A stretch of 64,000 nucleotides of DNA, taken from positions 56,393 through 120,392 of the forward strand of contig NZ_FRBU01000008.1 of NCBI RefSeq assembly GCF_900142695.1. The letters are read 5' to 3'. This document shows, piece after piece, positions 1 through 9,500 of the stretch (position 1 is its first letter; every line of letters starts with the position of its first letter). The notes below the pieces were generated by a model. It was given only the letters and a program-made list of their open reading frames with translations, was not told where the DNA came from and did no database searches. Both the position numbers and the translations under genes were made by a program. This stretch comes from Flavobacterium xanthum (GTDB taxonomy: Bacteria; Bacteroidota; Bacteroidia; Flavobacteriales; Flavobacteriaceae).

Positions 1-1548
1 CATGGCGTCTTCTGTCAAAACAATTTCATAATAATAGCTTTCACCATATAATTGTCGGGCAAACTCAGCCGTTAAATAGCGTTTAACCAACGATTTGCTT
101 TTTCCAAAATTCAAATCTAATCCATTGCCAAAAATAAACTTCTGAAACGCGTTGAAATATACATTAGTACCCTTCATTTGAGTTTGAAACTGATCAAAAG
201 ATAAGCCTTTAAAAGCACCTCTATTTTTATCCAATTGCTCGAATACAAAATTACCCACGATTCCAGATTGCAGTAAATAGGCCGTACTTTCATTTCCATG
301 TTCTACTTCAAGAGGAACAAAAACATCGGGTACAATACCGCCTCCGCCATATACTAATTTACCTTTTTTTGTCCTAAATTTTATTGTATCTGAGACTTTT
401 ATACTGTCTTTTTCAAATAATTCTCCATTTTCAAAACGCGCTTCTGATTCTTTAAAATAAGCTTCATTTCCCTTAGAATATGGTTTTTGAATCGAGCGAC
501 CTGTGGGTGTGTAATATCTTGCAATGGTCAAGCGGACTGCGGAACCATCCGCAAAATTCATTTCTCGCTGCACCAATCCTTTTCCAAATGAACGGCGTCC
601 TACAATAGTTCCCCTGTCATTATCCTGAATCGCACCCGCTAGAATTTCACTAGCTGATGCACTATTTTCGTTGATTAAAATAAAGACATTCCCTTTCTCA
701 AAATTCCCTTTCGCAGTTGCGAATGTTTTGTCAATAGTCCCATTTTTGCTTTTGGTAAAAACAATGAGTTGTTGGTTTAGTAATAGTTCATCAGCGATTG
801 CTATAGCTTCTTCCATATAGCCTCCACCATTATCCCTAACATCAATAACTAATGTTTTCGCCCCCTGTGCTTTGAGTTTTCCTAAACCTATCATAAACTC
901 GCTGTAGGTGGTTTCGGCAAATCTATTGATCTTTATATATCCTGTAGTTTTATTTAAAAGTAAAGCAACATCGACACTCTTTATAGGAATAACATCTCTT
1001 TTAATTCTTACTTTCAATTTTTTACGCTCTGATTTTCTGTAAATAGTAAGCTCAATATCAGAACCTACTGATCCTTTCAATTTAGCATACAAGCTGTCTG
1101 TAGGCAATTTTCGACCAAATAATTTAGTTTTATCCGCATACAAAATTCGATCTCCAGATTGTATTCCTGCTTTTGCCGAAGGTCCGTCAGCTACTGGTTT
1201 TATTACTGCAACAGAATCTTTATACATGTAAAAATTCACGCCAATACCCACAAAATTACCTTTCATACTCTCTGCCACTTCCAGCTGTTCACTAGGTGGT
1301 ATGTAAACGGAATGCGGATCAAGTTTTGCCAGAATATTATCGACCGTTAGATTTACAATAGAATCTGTATTGACATCATCAACATATTCGTTATCAATGA
1401 AATCAATGAGTTTATTGAGCTTACTTTTTGAATTGTTTTTGACTAGGTAATCCGCTGTATTAGGAAAATTCAATAATCCACCCAATACAATGCCCAAGGC
1501 AAATGTGGAGAAAATAAGAATGGGTAAATATTTAGCGCTAAATTTCAT
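1..1548 (-). CDS. S41 family C-terminal processing peptidase (partial, 3' end outside window)
   Basis: Periplasmic or envelope serine protease of the Prc/CtpA type, which trims or degrades proteins from their C-termini. The reading frame starts at the ATG ending at 1548 and runs 516 codons to base 1 without a stop, so its C-terminus lies outside the window. A short hydrophobic N-terminal segment (YLPILIFSTFALGIVLGG) acts as signal or anchor. A PDZ-like domain follows at about residues 85-165 (GIQSGDRILYAD region), then the S41 core with the NENSASASEIL serine motif near residue 296 and the GRRSFGKG lysine motif about 25 residues later, the usual Ser/Lys pair. It lies 64 bases after the dCMP deaminase and is probably the last or a later gene of the same operon. 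The family call is firm; the substrate is unknown. Confidence 0.93.
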   Translation of the reverse strand, partial: MKFSAKYLPILIFSTFALGIVLGGLLNFPNTADYLVKNNSKSKLNKLIDFIDNEYVDDVNTDSIVNLTVDNILAKLDPHSVYIPPSEQLEVAESMKGNFVGIGVNFYMYKDSVAVIKPVADGPSAKAGIQSGDRILYADKTKLFGRKLPTDSLYAKLKGSVGSDIELTIYRKSERKKLKVRIKRDVIPIKSVDVALLLNKTTGYIKINRFAETTYSEFMIGLGKLKAQGAKTLVIDVRDNGGGYMEEAIAIADELLLNQQLIVFTKSKNGTIDKTFATAKGNFEKGNVFILINENSASASEILAGAIQDNDRGTIVGRRSFGKGLVQREMNFADGSAVRLTIARYYTPTGRSIQKPYSKGNEAYFKESEARFENGELFEKDSIKVSDTIKFRTKKGKLVYGGGGIVPDVFVPLEVEHGNESTAYLLQSGIVGNFVFEQLDKNRGAFKGLSFDQFQTQMKGTNVYFNAFQKFIFGNGLDLNFGKSKSLVKRYLTAEFARQLYGESYYYEIVLTEDAM

Positions 1549-1612
1549 TTGAAGATCCAATTAATTTGTAATGAAAGACAGCGAGGTCTTTCTTCTAGAA
1601 CTTACTTGCTAC

Positions 1613-2044
1613 TTATTCTTCTAATACTGGAATGTGCTCTACCTCAACTCCCGCTTTTATCAAGAACTGAATTCCAGAATCATCCCGATATCCGTTATGA
1701 TAGACTACTCTTTTAATTCCGGACTGGTGAATCAATTTACTACATTCCTTGCAAGGTGAAAGTGTAATATATAAGGTAGCTCCTTCACAGGATTGTGTAG
1801 AGCGGGCTACTTTTAAAATTGCATTTGCCTCGGCATGTAAAACATCCCAGCGCGTTAATCCTTCGTGATCCTCACAACAATTTTCAAAACCTGTGGGCGT
1901 TCCGTTATAACCATCAGAAATAATCATACGATCACGCACAATAATTGCGCCAACTTGTTTGCGTTTACAATAAGAAAGAAGACTCCATTCCTTAGCTATT
2001 CTAAGGTAGGCTTTATCGTATTTATTTAATTTTTTTTCGTTCAT
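1613..2044 (-). CDS. dCMP/cytidine deaminase family protein
   Basis: Zinc-dependent deaminase that most likely converts dCMP to dUMP for thymidylate synthesis in the cytoplasm. The zinc and catalytic signature is complete: H70-A-E72 and P97-C98-K-E-C101. An upstream YNGTPTGF segment is typical of deoxycytidylate deaminases and contacts the nucleotide. The length of 143 residues is normal for bacterial dCMP deaminase. It starts 2 bases after the stop of the HupE-like gene and precedes the S41 peptidase, so the three genes look like one minus-strand operon. Related deaminases that act on free cytidine or on tRNA have different surrounding motifs, so dCMP deaminase is the best reading. Confidence 0.9.
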   Translation of the reverse strand: MNEKKLNKYDKAYLRIAKEWSLLSYCKRKQVGAIIVRDRMIISDGYNGTPTGFENCCEDHEGLTRWDVLHAEANAILKVARSTQSCEGATLYITLSPCKECSKLIHQSGIKRVVYHNGYRDDSGIQFLIKAGVEVEHIPVLEE

Positions 2045-2046
2045 TT

Positions 2047-2640
2047 CTATCTCTTCCAGATTTCACTTTCCACAATCATTGGTATCACTATTCCTATTAT
2101 AAATGCTGACATGACAAGAGTCCAATCGCGTTTCGAGAATCGAAAAACGGTTTGAACGATATACGACAGTATTAAAACGACAAAAACGACTACAATCTGA
2201 GCCGCCTCAATCCCTAAAGCAAATTCGCCTAAAGGCAACACTTTAGAGGTCGCGCTCCCTCCTAGAATTGATTTGAAGTAATTTGAAAACCCCAAACCAT
2301 GAATTATCCCAAAGAAAAGCGTGATAAAAAACACTAGATTGATACTTTCTTTTTTATTGGTTTTTCCTGCCGTAAAAAGATTAAATAGCGCTGTTATTAA
2401 AATTGTTATTGGAATTAACAACTCGACAACGTTTACTTTTATAGCAATTATGCCAAAAACGGAGAGCAGCAACGCCATTGTATGACCAACAGTAAAAAGG
2501 GTTACCAAAAGAACCACGCGTTTCCAATCCTTGAAAGAGAATGGAACTGCAAGCGCTATTAAAAATAAAACATGATCATAAGCATGAATATCTAAAACGT
2601 GTTTTAATCCTATTTGAAAGTAAATCCAAAATTCTGACAT
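2047..2640 (-). CDS. HupE/UreJ family membrane protein
   Basis: Integral membrane protein of 197 residues with about six hydrophobic segments. The N-terminal segment carries the histidine cluster (H14, H19, H23 around HVLDIHAYDHVLF), and a second histidine motif HGLGFS sits mid-protein. Both are typical of the HupE/UreJ group. Characterised members are linked to nickel or other metal uptake for hydrogenase or urease, but no hydrogenase or urease gene is present here, and flavobacterial copies usually stand apart from such clusters. Function is therefore only inferred as metal or small-molecule transport. It heads the operon with the dCMP deaminase 2 bases downstream. Confidence 0.85.
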   Translation of the reverse strand: MSEFWIYFQIGLKHVLDIHAYDHVLFLIALAVPFSFKDWKRVVLLVTLFTVGHTMALLLSVFGIIAIKVNVVELLIPITILITALFNLFTAGKTNKKESINLVFFITLFFGIIHGLGFSNYFKSILGGSATSKVLPLGEFALGIEAAQIVVVFVVLILSYIVQTVFRFSKRDWTLVMSAFIIGIVIPMIVESEIWKR

Positions 2641-2790
2641 CAGTAAAATATTAGGTTGATAAAGGGGTTGTAAACTTACGATTAATTTTGAAAATGTATC
2701 CTTTGAATATTTAAATAAATAGAATTCTGAAGAGAACTTAGCAAAAGAAAAAAATTAAAAAAATTAAAATCAATAATTTAAAAATAGATT

Positions 2791-2798
2791 TATCTTTG
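2791..2798 (+). promoter_or_regulatory. Promoter -7 element (TATCTTTG)
   Basis: This matches the Bacteroidota consensus TAnnTTTG exactly and lies 21 bases before the ATG of the TerB-like gene, leaving a short untranslated leader. No clear upstream TTG element was fixed. Confidence 0.55.
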
Positions 2799-2819
2799 TA
2801 GGATATAAAACCAATAATT

Positions 2820-3251
2820 ATGTCATTTTCAGATTTATTTGATAGCGAATTTAAGCAAAGAAATAGAGGCCATTTTTCATCAATTGTCCGTGTAGCACTT
2901 ACTGACGAGAAGTTTTCTCCAGAGGAAAAAGCATTTTTAGACAAACTGGCAGTTCGATTAGAAATTTCTCCAGCAGAATATGAGGAAATCCTTGAAAATC
3001 CTTTAAAATATCCAATCAACCCTCCCTATTTGTACGAGCAAAGAATAGAGCGTTTGTATGATTTAGCACGAATTGTTCATGTTGATCATCATTTAGGTGA
3101 CAAACAGGAGTTACTCCTTAGAAAAATTGGTGTAGGTATAGGATTTAATGCTGACAACATACAGTACATTGTAGATAAAGCTCTTAAATTAGTAGATAAA
3201 GAAGTAGATTTAGATACTTTTATTTTTGAAATGCAAAGCATGAATAAATAG
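2820..3251 (+). CDS. TerB-like (tellurite resistance TerB family) protein
   Basis: Small acidic all-helical protein of 143 residues with the layout of the TerB fold: a helix with DEKFSPEEKAFLDKLA, then ARIVHVDHHLGDKQELLLRKIG, each resembling the acidic metal-binding helix-turn regions of TerB and DjlA N-terminal domains. Flavobacterial members are sometimes labelled excinuclease subunit B, which I think is a naming error, since no UvrB motif is present. It has its own promoter and ends at a strong bidirectional terminator. The role is unknown; the family is tied to stress and tellurite response only by name. Confidence 0.75.
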   Translation: MSFSDLFDSEFKQRNRGHFSSIVRVALTDEKFSPEEKAFLDKLAVRLEISPAEYEEILENPLKYPINPPYLYEQRIERLYDLARIVHVDHHLGDKQELLLRKIGVGIGFNADNIQYIVDKALKLVDKEVDLDTFIFEMQSMNK

Positions 3252-3264
3252 TAAAAGTGATAAA

Positions 3265-3294
3265 AAAAAGCTTCCGCCATGGCGGAAGCTTTTT
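3265..3294. terminator. Bidirectional terminator between TerB-like gene and fbp
   Basis: A perfect 30-base palindrome (core GCTTCCGCC / GGCGGAAGC) with A-runs on the left and T-runs on the right lies between two convergent genes, so it can end transcription from both sides. Confidence 0.85.
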
Positions 3295-3299
3295 GCTTT

Positions 3300-4319
3300 T
3301 TAGTATTTGCTTAGTTTTGCTTTATGCATAAATTCTTCCGCTTTTTCTACCATATTATAGCTTCCACAGAAAAAAGGTACCCGTTGATGCAGTTCTGTTG
3401 GTTCAATTTCCATTATTCTATCAAATCCATCTGATGCTTTCCCACCTGCTTGCTCCACGATAAAGGCTAACGGATTACATTCATACAAAAGTCTTAATTT
3501 CCCCTTTGGTGCTTTAGAACTTGTTGGATATAAATAAATCCCTCCTTTGATCATATTTCGATGAAAATCAGAAACTAAACTACCAATGTATCGAGAAGTA
3601 TAAGGTCTGTCCCCTTCTTCAAGTTGACAATATTTGATATAATCTTTAACTCCTTGTGGAAAATGAACATAATTCCCCTCGTTGATTGAATAAATATGTC
3701 CGTCTGTTGGGAAATGCATTTTTGGATGCGACAAATAAAAGGTTCCAATAGCTGGATTCAGCGTAAATCCATTGACTCCATGTCCTGTGGTGTAAACTAA
3801 CATCGTTGAAGTCCCGTAAATCACATATCCTGCAGCTACTTGATTGATTCCCGGTTGTAAAAAATCTTCCATTGTCACCGGAGTACCTATTGGAGTGATT
3901 CTCCTATACACTGAAAATATTGTTCCGACAGAAACATTTACATCAATGTTAGATGACCCATCAAGTGGATCCATTAACACGACGTATTTGTTATTATGAC
4001 TGTTATCACTTCCTTCTACAGTGATAAAATCATCATTTTCTTCAGAAGCAATGCCACATACTATTTCCCGGTTGATTAACGTTTGGATAAAAACTTCGTT
4101 AGCGTAAACATCGAGTTTTTGCTGATCTTCGCCTTGAATATTTTGTTCTCCAGCCGCTCCAACAATATCTACCAGACCCGCTTTATTTACTTTGTAGTTG
4201 ACCACTTTGGCAGCCAAACGGATGGAGTTAATGATTCGGGATAATTCGCCTGACGAATACTGAAAAGCATTTTGATTTTCAATTATAAATTCTCCTAGTG
4301 TTTTGTTGCGTTCTTCCAT
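3300..4319 (-). CDS. fbp: Class 1 fructose-1,6-bisphosphatase
   Basis: Cytoplasmic gluconeogenic enzyme that hydrolyses fructose 1,6-bisphosphate to fructose 6-phosphate. The 339-residue length is normal for the class. The metal-binding core D117-P-L-D120-G-S-S is followed by [15 protein letters not shown], and a GEDQQKLD segment precedes it, as in plant and bacterial class 1 enzymes. The C-terminal substrate region ([28 protein letters not shown]) is intact. It is a single gene, converging on the TerB-like gene across a shared terminator. A near-consensus -7 box (GATATTTG on the minus strand, about 4349-4356) lies some 30 bases before the start. Confidence 0.97.
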   Translation of the reverse strand: MEERNKTLGEFIIENQNAFQYSSGELSRIINSIRLAAKVVNYKVNKAGLVDIVGAAGEQNIQGEDQQKLDVYANEVFIQTLINREIVCGIASEENDDFITVEGSDNSHNNKYVVLMDPLDGSSNIDVNVSVGTIFSVYRRITPIGTPVTMEDFLQPGINQVAAGYVIYGTSTMLVYTTGHGVNGFTLNPAIGTFYLSHPKMHFPTDGHIYSINEGNYVHFPQGVKDYIKYCQLEEGDRPYTSRYIGSLVSDFHRNMIKGGIYLYPTSSKAPKGKLRLLYECNPLAFIVEQAGGKASDGFDRIMEIEPTELHQRVPFFCGSYNMVEKAEEFMHKAKLSKY

Positions 4320-4409
4320 TACGAAATCGATGTAGTTAATTTGAAGTCACAAATATCGTTTTTTTTGTGAAAATGATTTGAATAATATGAACTTAGTTTA
4401 TCACTATTG

Positions 4410-4417
4410 TATATTTG
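4410..4417 (+). promoter_or_regulatory. Promoter -7 element (TATATTTG) before the acetyltransferase
   Basis: Exact TAnnTTTG match in the intergenic region of 250 bases between fbp and the acetyltransferase. It would give a leader of about 150 bases that includes a 27-codon open frame. Confidence 0.45.
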
Positions 4418-4489
4418 CTGAATAAAACATAAATTTAATATGTATCAGTGTAGTTTTATTGCATTTTCGAATCAATAAAATAAAATATT

Positions 4490-4573
4490 ATGAAATCAAC
4501 CTTTATAAAGTTGACCACGAACCATGCTGAAAACTGTGAATTTCTTAACATTACAAATACATACCACACATGA
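4490..4573 (+). CDS. Possible 27-residue leader peptide
   Basis: An ATG-started frame of 27 codons lies downstream of the TATATTTG promoter element. Its TGA stop overlaps the ATG of the acetyltransferase (ATGA), an arrangement typical of translational coupling. The peptide begins MKSTFIKLTT and has six threonines and four asparagines. I recognise no family. There is no room for a terminator between it and the next gene, so classical attenuation is unlikely. It could be a coupling leader or chance. Confidence 0.3.
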   Translation: MKSTFIKLTTNHAENCEFLNITNTYHT

Positions 4574-5079
4574 ATATTAGAAAAGGTACTCCCAATGATA
4601 TGGCGGCGGTTTTGGGTCTGATCCAAGAATTAGCTGTATTTGAAAAAGAACCAGATGCCGTTCTTGTAACTGTGGACGATTTAATTCGCGATGGTTTTGG
4701 CCCAGTTCCACTCTTTCATGTTTTTGTAGCAGAAATCGAAAATGACTCGAGCGCTAATCCAGAAGCAAAGCAAATAGTAGGTATTGCATTGTATTACTAC
4801 CGCTTTTCAACTTGGAAAGGAAAAACAATACACTTAGAAGATTTAGTAGTTAAAGAGACAATGCGCGGCACCGGATTAGGCTATGCTCTATATTCTGAAA
4901 TCATAAAACAAGGCAAGAAGGATCAGGTGCGGCGAGTAGAATGGAACGTGTTAGACTGGAATACTCCTGCAATTGAATTTTATGAGAAATCTGGAGCTAA
5001 GGTTCTTCGGGATTGGTACGTGGTACAAATGGATGAAGCAGGAATCAACAATTTTGTTGAAAATAAAATAAGAAAATAA
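4570..5079 (+). CDS. GNAT family N-acetyltransferase
   Basis: Acetyl-CoA-dependent acyltransferase of 169 residues. The central beta strand and acetyl-CoA loop read HLEDLVVKETMRGTGLGYALY, giving the expected R-G-x-G-x-G-like pyrophosphate loop, and the C-terminal VEWNVLDWNTPAIEFYEKSGA is the typical GNAT motif B, resembling spermidine/diamine acetyltransferases. The substrate cannot be told from sequence; a polyamine or similar small amine is the best guess. Aspartate kinase starts 60 bases downstream on the same strand, so the two may be co-transcribed. Confidence 0.9.
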   Translation: MNIRKGTPNDMAAVLGLIQELAVFEKEPDAVLVTVDDLIRDGFGPVPLFHVFVAEIENDSSANPEAKQIVGIALYYYRFSTWKGKTIHLEDLVVKETMRGTGLGYALYSEIIKQGKKDQVRRVEWNVLDWNTPAIEFYEKSGAKVLRDWYVVQMDEAGINNFVENKIRK

Positions 5080-5139
5080 ATTTCTAAGCCTACTTGAAAG
5101 TTAGGTTTTAGAGTTCAAAATAATGGAATTTTTATTAGT

Positions 5140-6396
5140 ATGAGAGTATTCAAATTTGGTGGCGCTTCCGTAAAAGATGCCGAAGGAATTAAAAACGTAT
5201 ATGGCGTTCTTCAAAAAGTAGGTTATGAAGATGTCCTGCTCGTGGTTTCTGCTATGGGAAAAACGACGAATGCATTGGAACTGGTAATTAAAAATTATTT
5301 CGATAAATCGGCTGAGTTAAATTCATCGGTTCAGGAAGTAAAAAAATACCACAATCAAATTTTGTTGGATTTATTTGAAGACGATAAAAATCAAGTTTTT
5401 ACAGCAGTAAACACCCAATTTGCTGATTTGGAATATTTCTTGGCCCATAATAAATCTCCAAATTATAATTTTGTTTACGACCAAATTGTTAGTTATGGCG
5501 AGTTAATTTCGACGACTATCCTAAGCCACTTTATGAATTTCATGGGCATTAAAACGCAATGGCTGGATGTTCGTAATTTTATAAAAACGGATGCCAATTA
5601 CAGAGATGCCGAAGTAGATTGGGAATTAACACAAAAGAATATTGCCAAAAACGTAAAACGTAAAATACTGAATATTACACAAGGTTTCTTGGGTTCAGAC
5701 GAGAATAATTTTACAACTACTTTAGGTCGGGAAGGATCTGATTATACTGCGGCAATTTTTGCCTATTGCTTGAATGCGGAAAGCGTAACCATCTGGAAAG
5801 ATGTTCCTGGAGTAATGAATGCCGATCCAAGATATTTTGAAAATACAAGCCTATTAAATCAAATTTCGTATCGCGAAGCCATTGAATTAGCGTTTTATGG
5901 CGCAACTGTTATTCACCCAAAAACGTTACAGCCGTTACAAAAAAAAGAAATTCCTTTGTTTGTAAAGTCCTTTATAAATCCTTTATTAAAAGGAACTAGT
6001 GTATCTAAAGGCGTTGATTTAGAACCTTATTTGCCTTGTTTTATTGTCAAAAGGAACCAACTTTTGATTTCGCTATCTTCTATAGATTTCTCTTTTATCA
6101 TGGAAGAAAACATCAGCGAAATTTTTGCTTTGTTTCACCAATTTAAACTAAAGGTAAACTTAATCCAGAATTCAGCTATTAGTTTCTCTGTCTGTGTTGA
6201 GGATAAATTCGACAATTTCAAAACACTAAATGCCATTTTATCTAAAAAATTCAAAGTAGAATACAATGAAAATGTGACGTTATACACGATTAGGCATTTC
6301 AATGATTCAGCAGCACAAACAGTAGAAAAAGACAAAGTGGTTTTGCTGAAGCAAGTCAGTCGGGAAACCATGCAAGTCGTGACCAAAGAGGTTTAA
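5140..6396 (+). CDS. lysC: Aspartate kinase (monofunctional)
   Basis: Phosphorylates L-aspartate, the first step to lysine, threonine, methionine and diaminopimelate. The amino-acid kinase domain starts K5-F-G-G-A-S-V and contains TTLGREGSDYTAAIFAYCL and VTIWKDVPGVMNADPR, which bind ATP and substrate. The last 130 residues or so form a degenerate ACT-like regulatory region, shorter than in tandem-ACT enzymes, so feedback control may differ. At 418 residues it is a single-domain kinase with no fused homoserine dehydrogenase. A strong hairpin terminator follows at once. The gene symbol is by function; other isozymes may exist elsewhere in the genome. Confidence 0.92.
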   Translation: MRVFKFGGASVKDAEGIKNVYGVLQKVGYEDVLLVVSAMGKTTNALELVIKNYFDKSAELNSSVQEVKKYHNQILLDLFEDDKNQVFTAVNTQFADLEYFLAHNKSPNYNFVYDQIVSYGELISTTILSHFMNFMGIKTQWLDVRNFIKTDANYRDAEVDWELTQKNIAKNVKRKILNITQGFLGSDENNFTTTLGREGSDYTAAIFAYCLNAESVTIWKDVPGVMNADPRYFENTSLLNQISYREAIELAFYGATVIHPKTLQPLQKKEIPLFVKSFINPLLKGTSVSKGVDLEPYLPCFIVKRNQLLISLSSIDFSFIMEENISEIFALFHQFKLKVNLIQNSAISFSVCVEDKFDNFKTLNAILSKKFKVEYNENVTLYTIRHFNDSAAQTVEKDKVVLLKQVSRETMQVVTKEV

Positions 6397-6414
6397 ACAC
6401 GCGGTACCACTTTT

Positions 6415-6458
6415 AATAACGGGCATCAAAATAAAATTTTGATGTCCGTTATTTTTTT
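6415..6458 (+). terminator. Rho-independent terminator after aspartate kinase
   Basis: A long stem (AATAACGGGCATCAAAAT pairing with ATTTTGATGTCCGTTATT, one mismatch) with a 3-base loop runs into a T tract. Confidence 0.85.
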
Positions 6459-6583
6459 AAGTCCAAAAAAAGACCCGAAAAAGGGATTTTATGACTTCAT
6501 TAAAATCCAAATTTTCAGAGAAATACATATTCTGATTATCAAATTATAAATACTACTTTTGATACTTTCGAGTTATAGTATTT

Positions 6584-9500
6584 ATGTTGAAAAAATTACT
6601 TTTTTGGATTCTAATCAGTTGTTTTTCTGGGCTTCACGCACAGCAAACCAATTCGTTGTACAAAACCAAAAAAATCTTTCCTAAACGCGACACCATTCAC
6701 ATTGAAAATGAAAGTATTAATTCTAGTTTTTTCAAATTGCTTGACGCCAATGGCAAACGCATTGACAGTACTTTATTTATAGTAAATTTTGCTAAAGGAA
6801 CTTTACTTTTAAAAGAAAACAGCATTTTCAACTCGGATTCCCTCACCTTACAGTATTTAAAATTTCCGGAGTTATTGACTAAAGAATACCGAATATACGA
6901 ACCCAGCAAAGTGGTGAGTAATGAAGCTGGATTAGGCGATTTATATGTTATAGACAACAAAAACACGAAAAAGAATATTCCTTTTGACGGATTGAATACT
7001 TCGGGGAGTATTACACGAGGTGTGACTGTAGGAAACAATCAAAATGCTGTTTTGAACTCTAATCTGGATTTGCAAATCACAGGAAAAATTTCAGAAAAAG
7101 TGAGTTTGAGAGCCTCAATCCAAGACAGCAATATTCCGCTGCAAGACGGAGGCTACTCTCAAAAATTAGATCAGTTTGACAATATTTTTATGGAATTATT
7201 CAGCGACGAATGGAACATACGTGCTGGTGATATTTTTCTAGAAAATAATAAAACGCAATTCCTAAATTTCAATAAAAAAGTCCAAGGCTTAGCCACAAAC
7301 TTCAACTTTGGAACCGCAGCAAATAAAACGAATGTGTTTGCATCAGCAGCATTAGTACGCGGACAATATGCCAAAAGTAATATTGTAGGACAGGAAGGCA
7401 ATCAAGGTCCGTACAAATTAAAAGGACAAAATGGCGAATTGTACGTTTTAGTCGTTTCCGGTTCAGAGCGGGTTTTTGTCAACGGAATTTTATTAAAAAG
7501 AGGTGAAAACAATGACTACACCATAGATTACAATGCCGGCGAAATAGTATTTACACCGCTTTTTACGATCACGTCAGAAATGCGAATTGCTATCGAATAC
7601 CAATATTCCGACAGGAATTACACGCGTTTTGTAACCTATGCCGGTGCTACCCATGAAAACAAAAAATGGAGTTTTGGTGGCTATTTGTATTCAGAAAACG
7701 ATTTAAAAAACCAACCATTACAACAAAACCTTTCTCCTGAACAAGCCCAAATATTAGTCAATGCCGGAGATAATTCTACTTTAATGACTGCGCCTTCTGC
7801 GTATTCCGACACGTACTCTGAAAATAAAGTGCTCTATCAAAAAACAATAAGCAATGCTACTGAAATTTTCGAATATTCAAATGACCCACAACAGGAATTA
7901 TTTAATGTGCGTTTTACTCTTGTAGGCTCAAATAATGGAAATTACGTCCTGTCTAATGCAGCTACAATAACCCGAGTTTATGAATTCATTGCTCCTATAA
8001 ACGGGATTCCTCAAGGAAATTACGAACCAATAATCCAACTGATTGCACCCACGAAAGTACAAGTAGCAACGTTTTTAGGAAAATATAAACCTACTGAAAA
8101 AACAGCTGTTGACTTTGAAATTGGGATTAGCAACAATGATAAAAATTTATTTTCGGGTATTGACGATGCAAATAATAAAGGCTTAGCCGGAAAAATAAAT
8201 GCCAAGCAACGCATTTTTTCTAAGAGATGGCAAATGGATGCTTTCGCTAATTATCAATTTATCCAGAGCGAATTTAGGTCCGTGGAACGAATTTACAACA
8301 TAGAATTTGATCGGGATTGGAACTTAGGAACAACTGCCATTGGAAATCAAAGTTTACTCGTTACCGGATTGCAATTGGATTTAAATCCAAAACCAAAATC
8401 TACGGACAAAGGACTGCTTGTCTATCAGTTTGAAAAACTAGATTTTTCTGAAAATTTTTCGAGTAGTAGGCACGTTTTAAATGGATTATTTCAAGTGAAA
8501 AATTGGACCTTTCAAAATCAAGGAAGCTATCTTAAAAGTGACGCTAGCCTTTTAGCATCCCAATTTTTAAGAAACCAGTCTCAACTGCGATTTCATTTTG
8601 ATAAAAACTGGGTTGGATCCACTTTGCGATTAGAGAATAATCAAGAAAAAGATAAAACAACAAATCAATTTTCGGCCTTGAGCCAAAAATTCACAGAGTA
8701 TGGTCTGTACGCTGGACGTGGCGATAGTACCAAGGTTTTTTTGGAATTGGGCTATCTTAGAAGGACCAATGACAGCTTACAGAATGGCTTAATTCAGCGT
8801 GTAAATTCCTCACATACGCTATTGCTAAAATCCAAATTGATTCAAACTAATAAAAGTGATTTATCCATTTATGCCAATTATAGAGTTTTGGCTTTTGTAG
8901 ATGCAACACGAAAAAAAGAACCTACACTAAACTCCAGAATAGTGTACACGGATCGTTTTTTCAATCAATTAATACAAAGCACAACGGTTTATGAAACGAA
9001 TTCAGGAAGCATTCCGCAACAAGAATTTACGTATCTGGAAGTTTCCGCGGGACAAGGCGTTTATACTTGGAATGATTATAACGGCAATAGGATTCAGGAG
9101 TTACAGGAGTTTGAAATTGCGCCGTTTATCGATCAGGCAAAATTCATTCGCGTATTTTTACCCAATAGGATTTATATAAAAACACATCAAAATAAGTTCT
9201 CACAATCCCTAACCTTAAATCCAAATCAATGGCAAAACGAAAAAGGATTGAAAAAGTTACTCTCCTATCTTTATAATCAGACAGCCTTTATAATCGACAG
9301 AAAAAATAGAAATGAAGGTGCTAATTTTGAATTAAATCCCTTTAGTGGATCTGAGGAGAACGTGTTGGGATTAAACTCGAGTTTACGAAACAGTTTGTTT
9401 TACAACCGAGGGAAGCAAAAACACTCGACAACTTATTCCTACTTCGCAAACAAAACTAAAAACTTATTATCCATCGGTTCGCAAGAAGCCGCAAACAATT

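Noticed and set aside
6697..7038. Minus-strand frame of 113 codons within the large outer-membrane protein gene
   Set aside because: Shadow of a strong coding frame; no recognisable domain or upstream signal.
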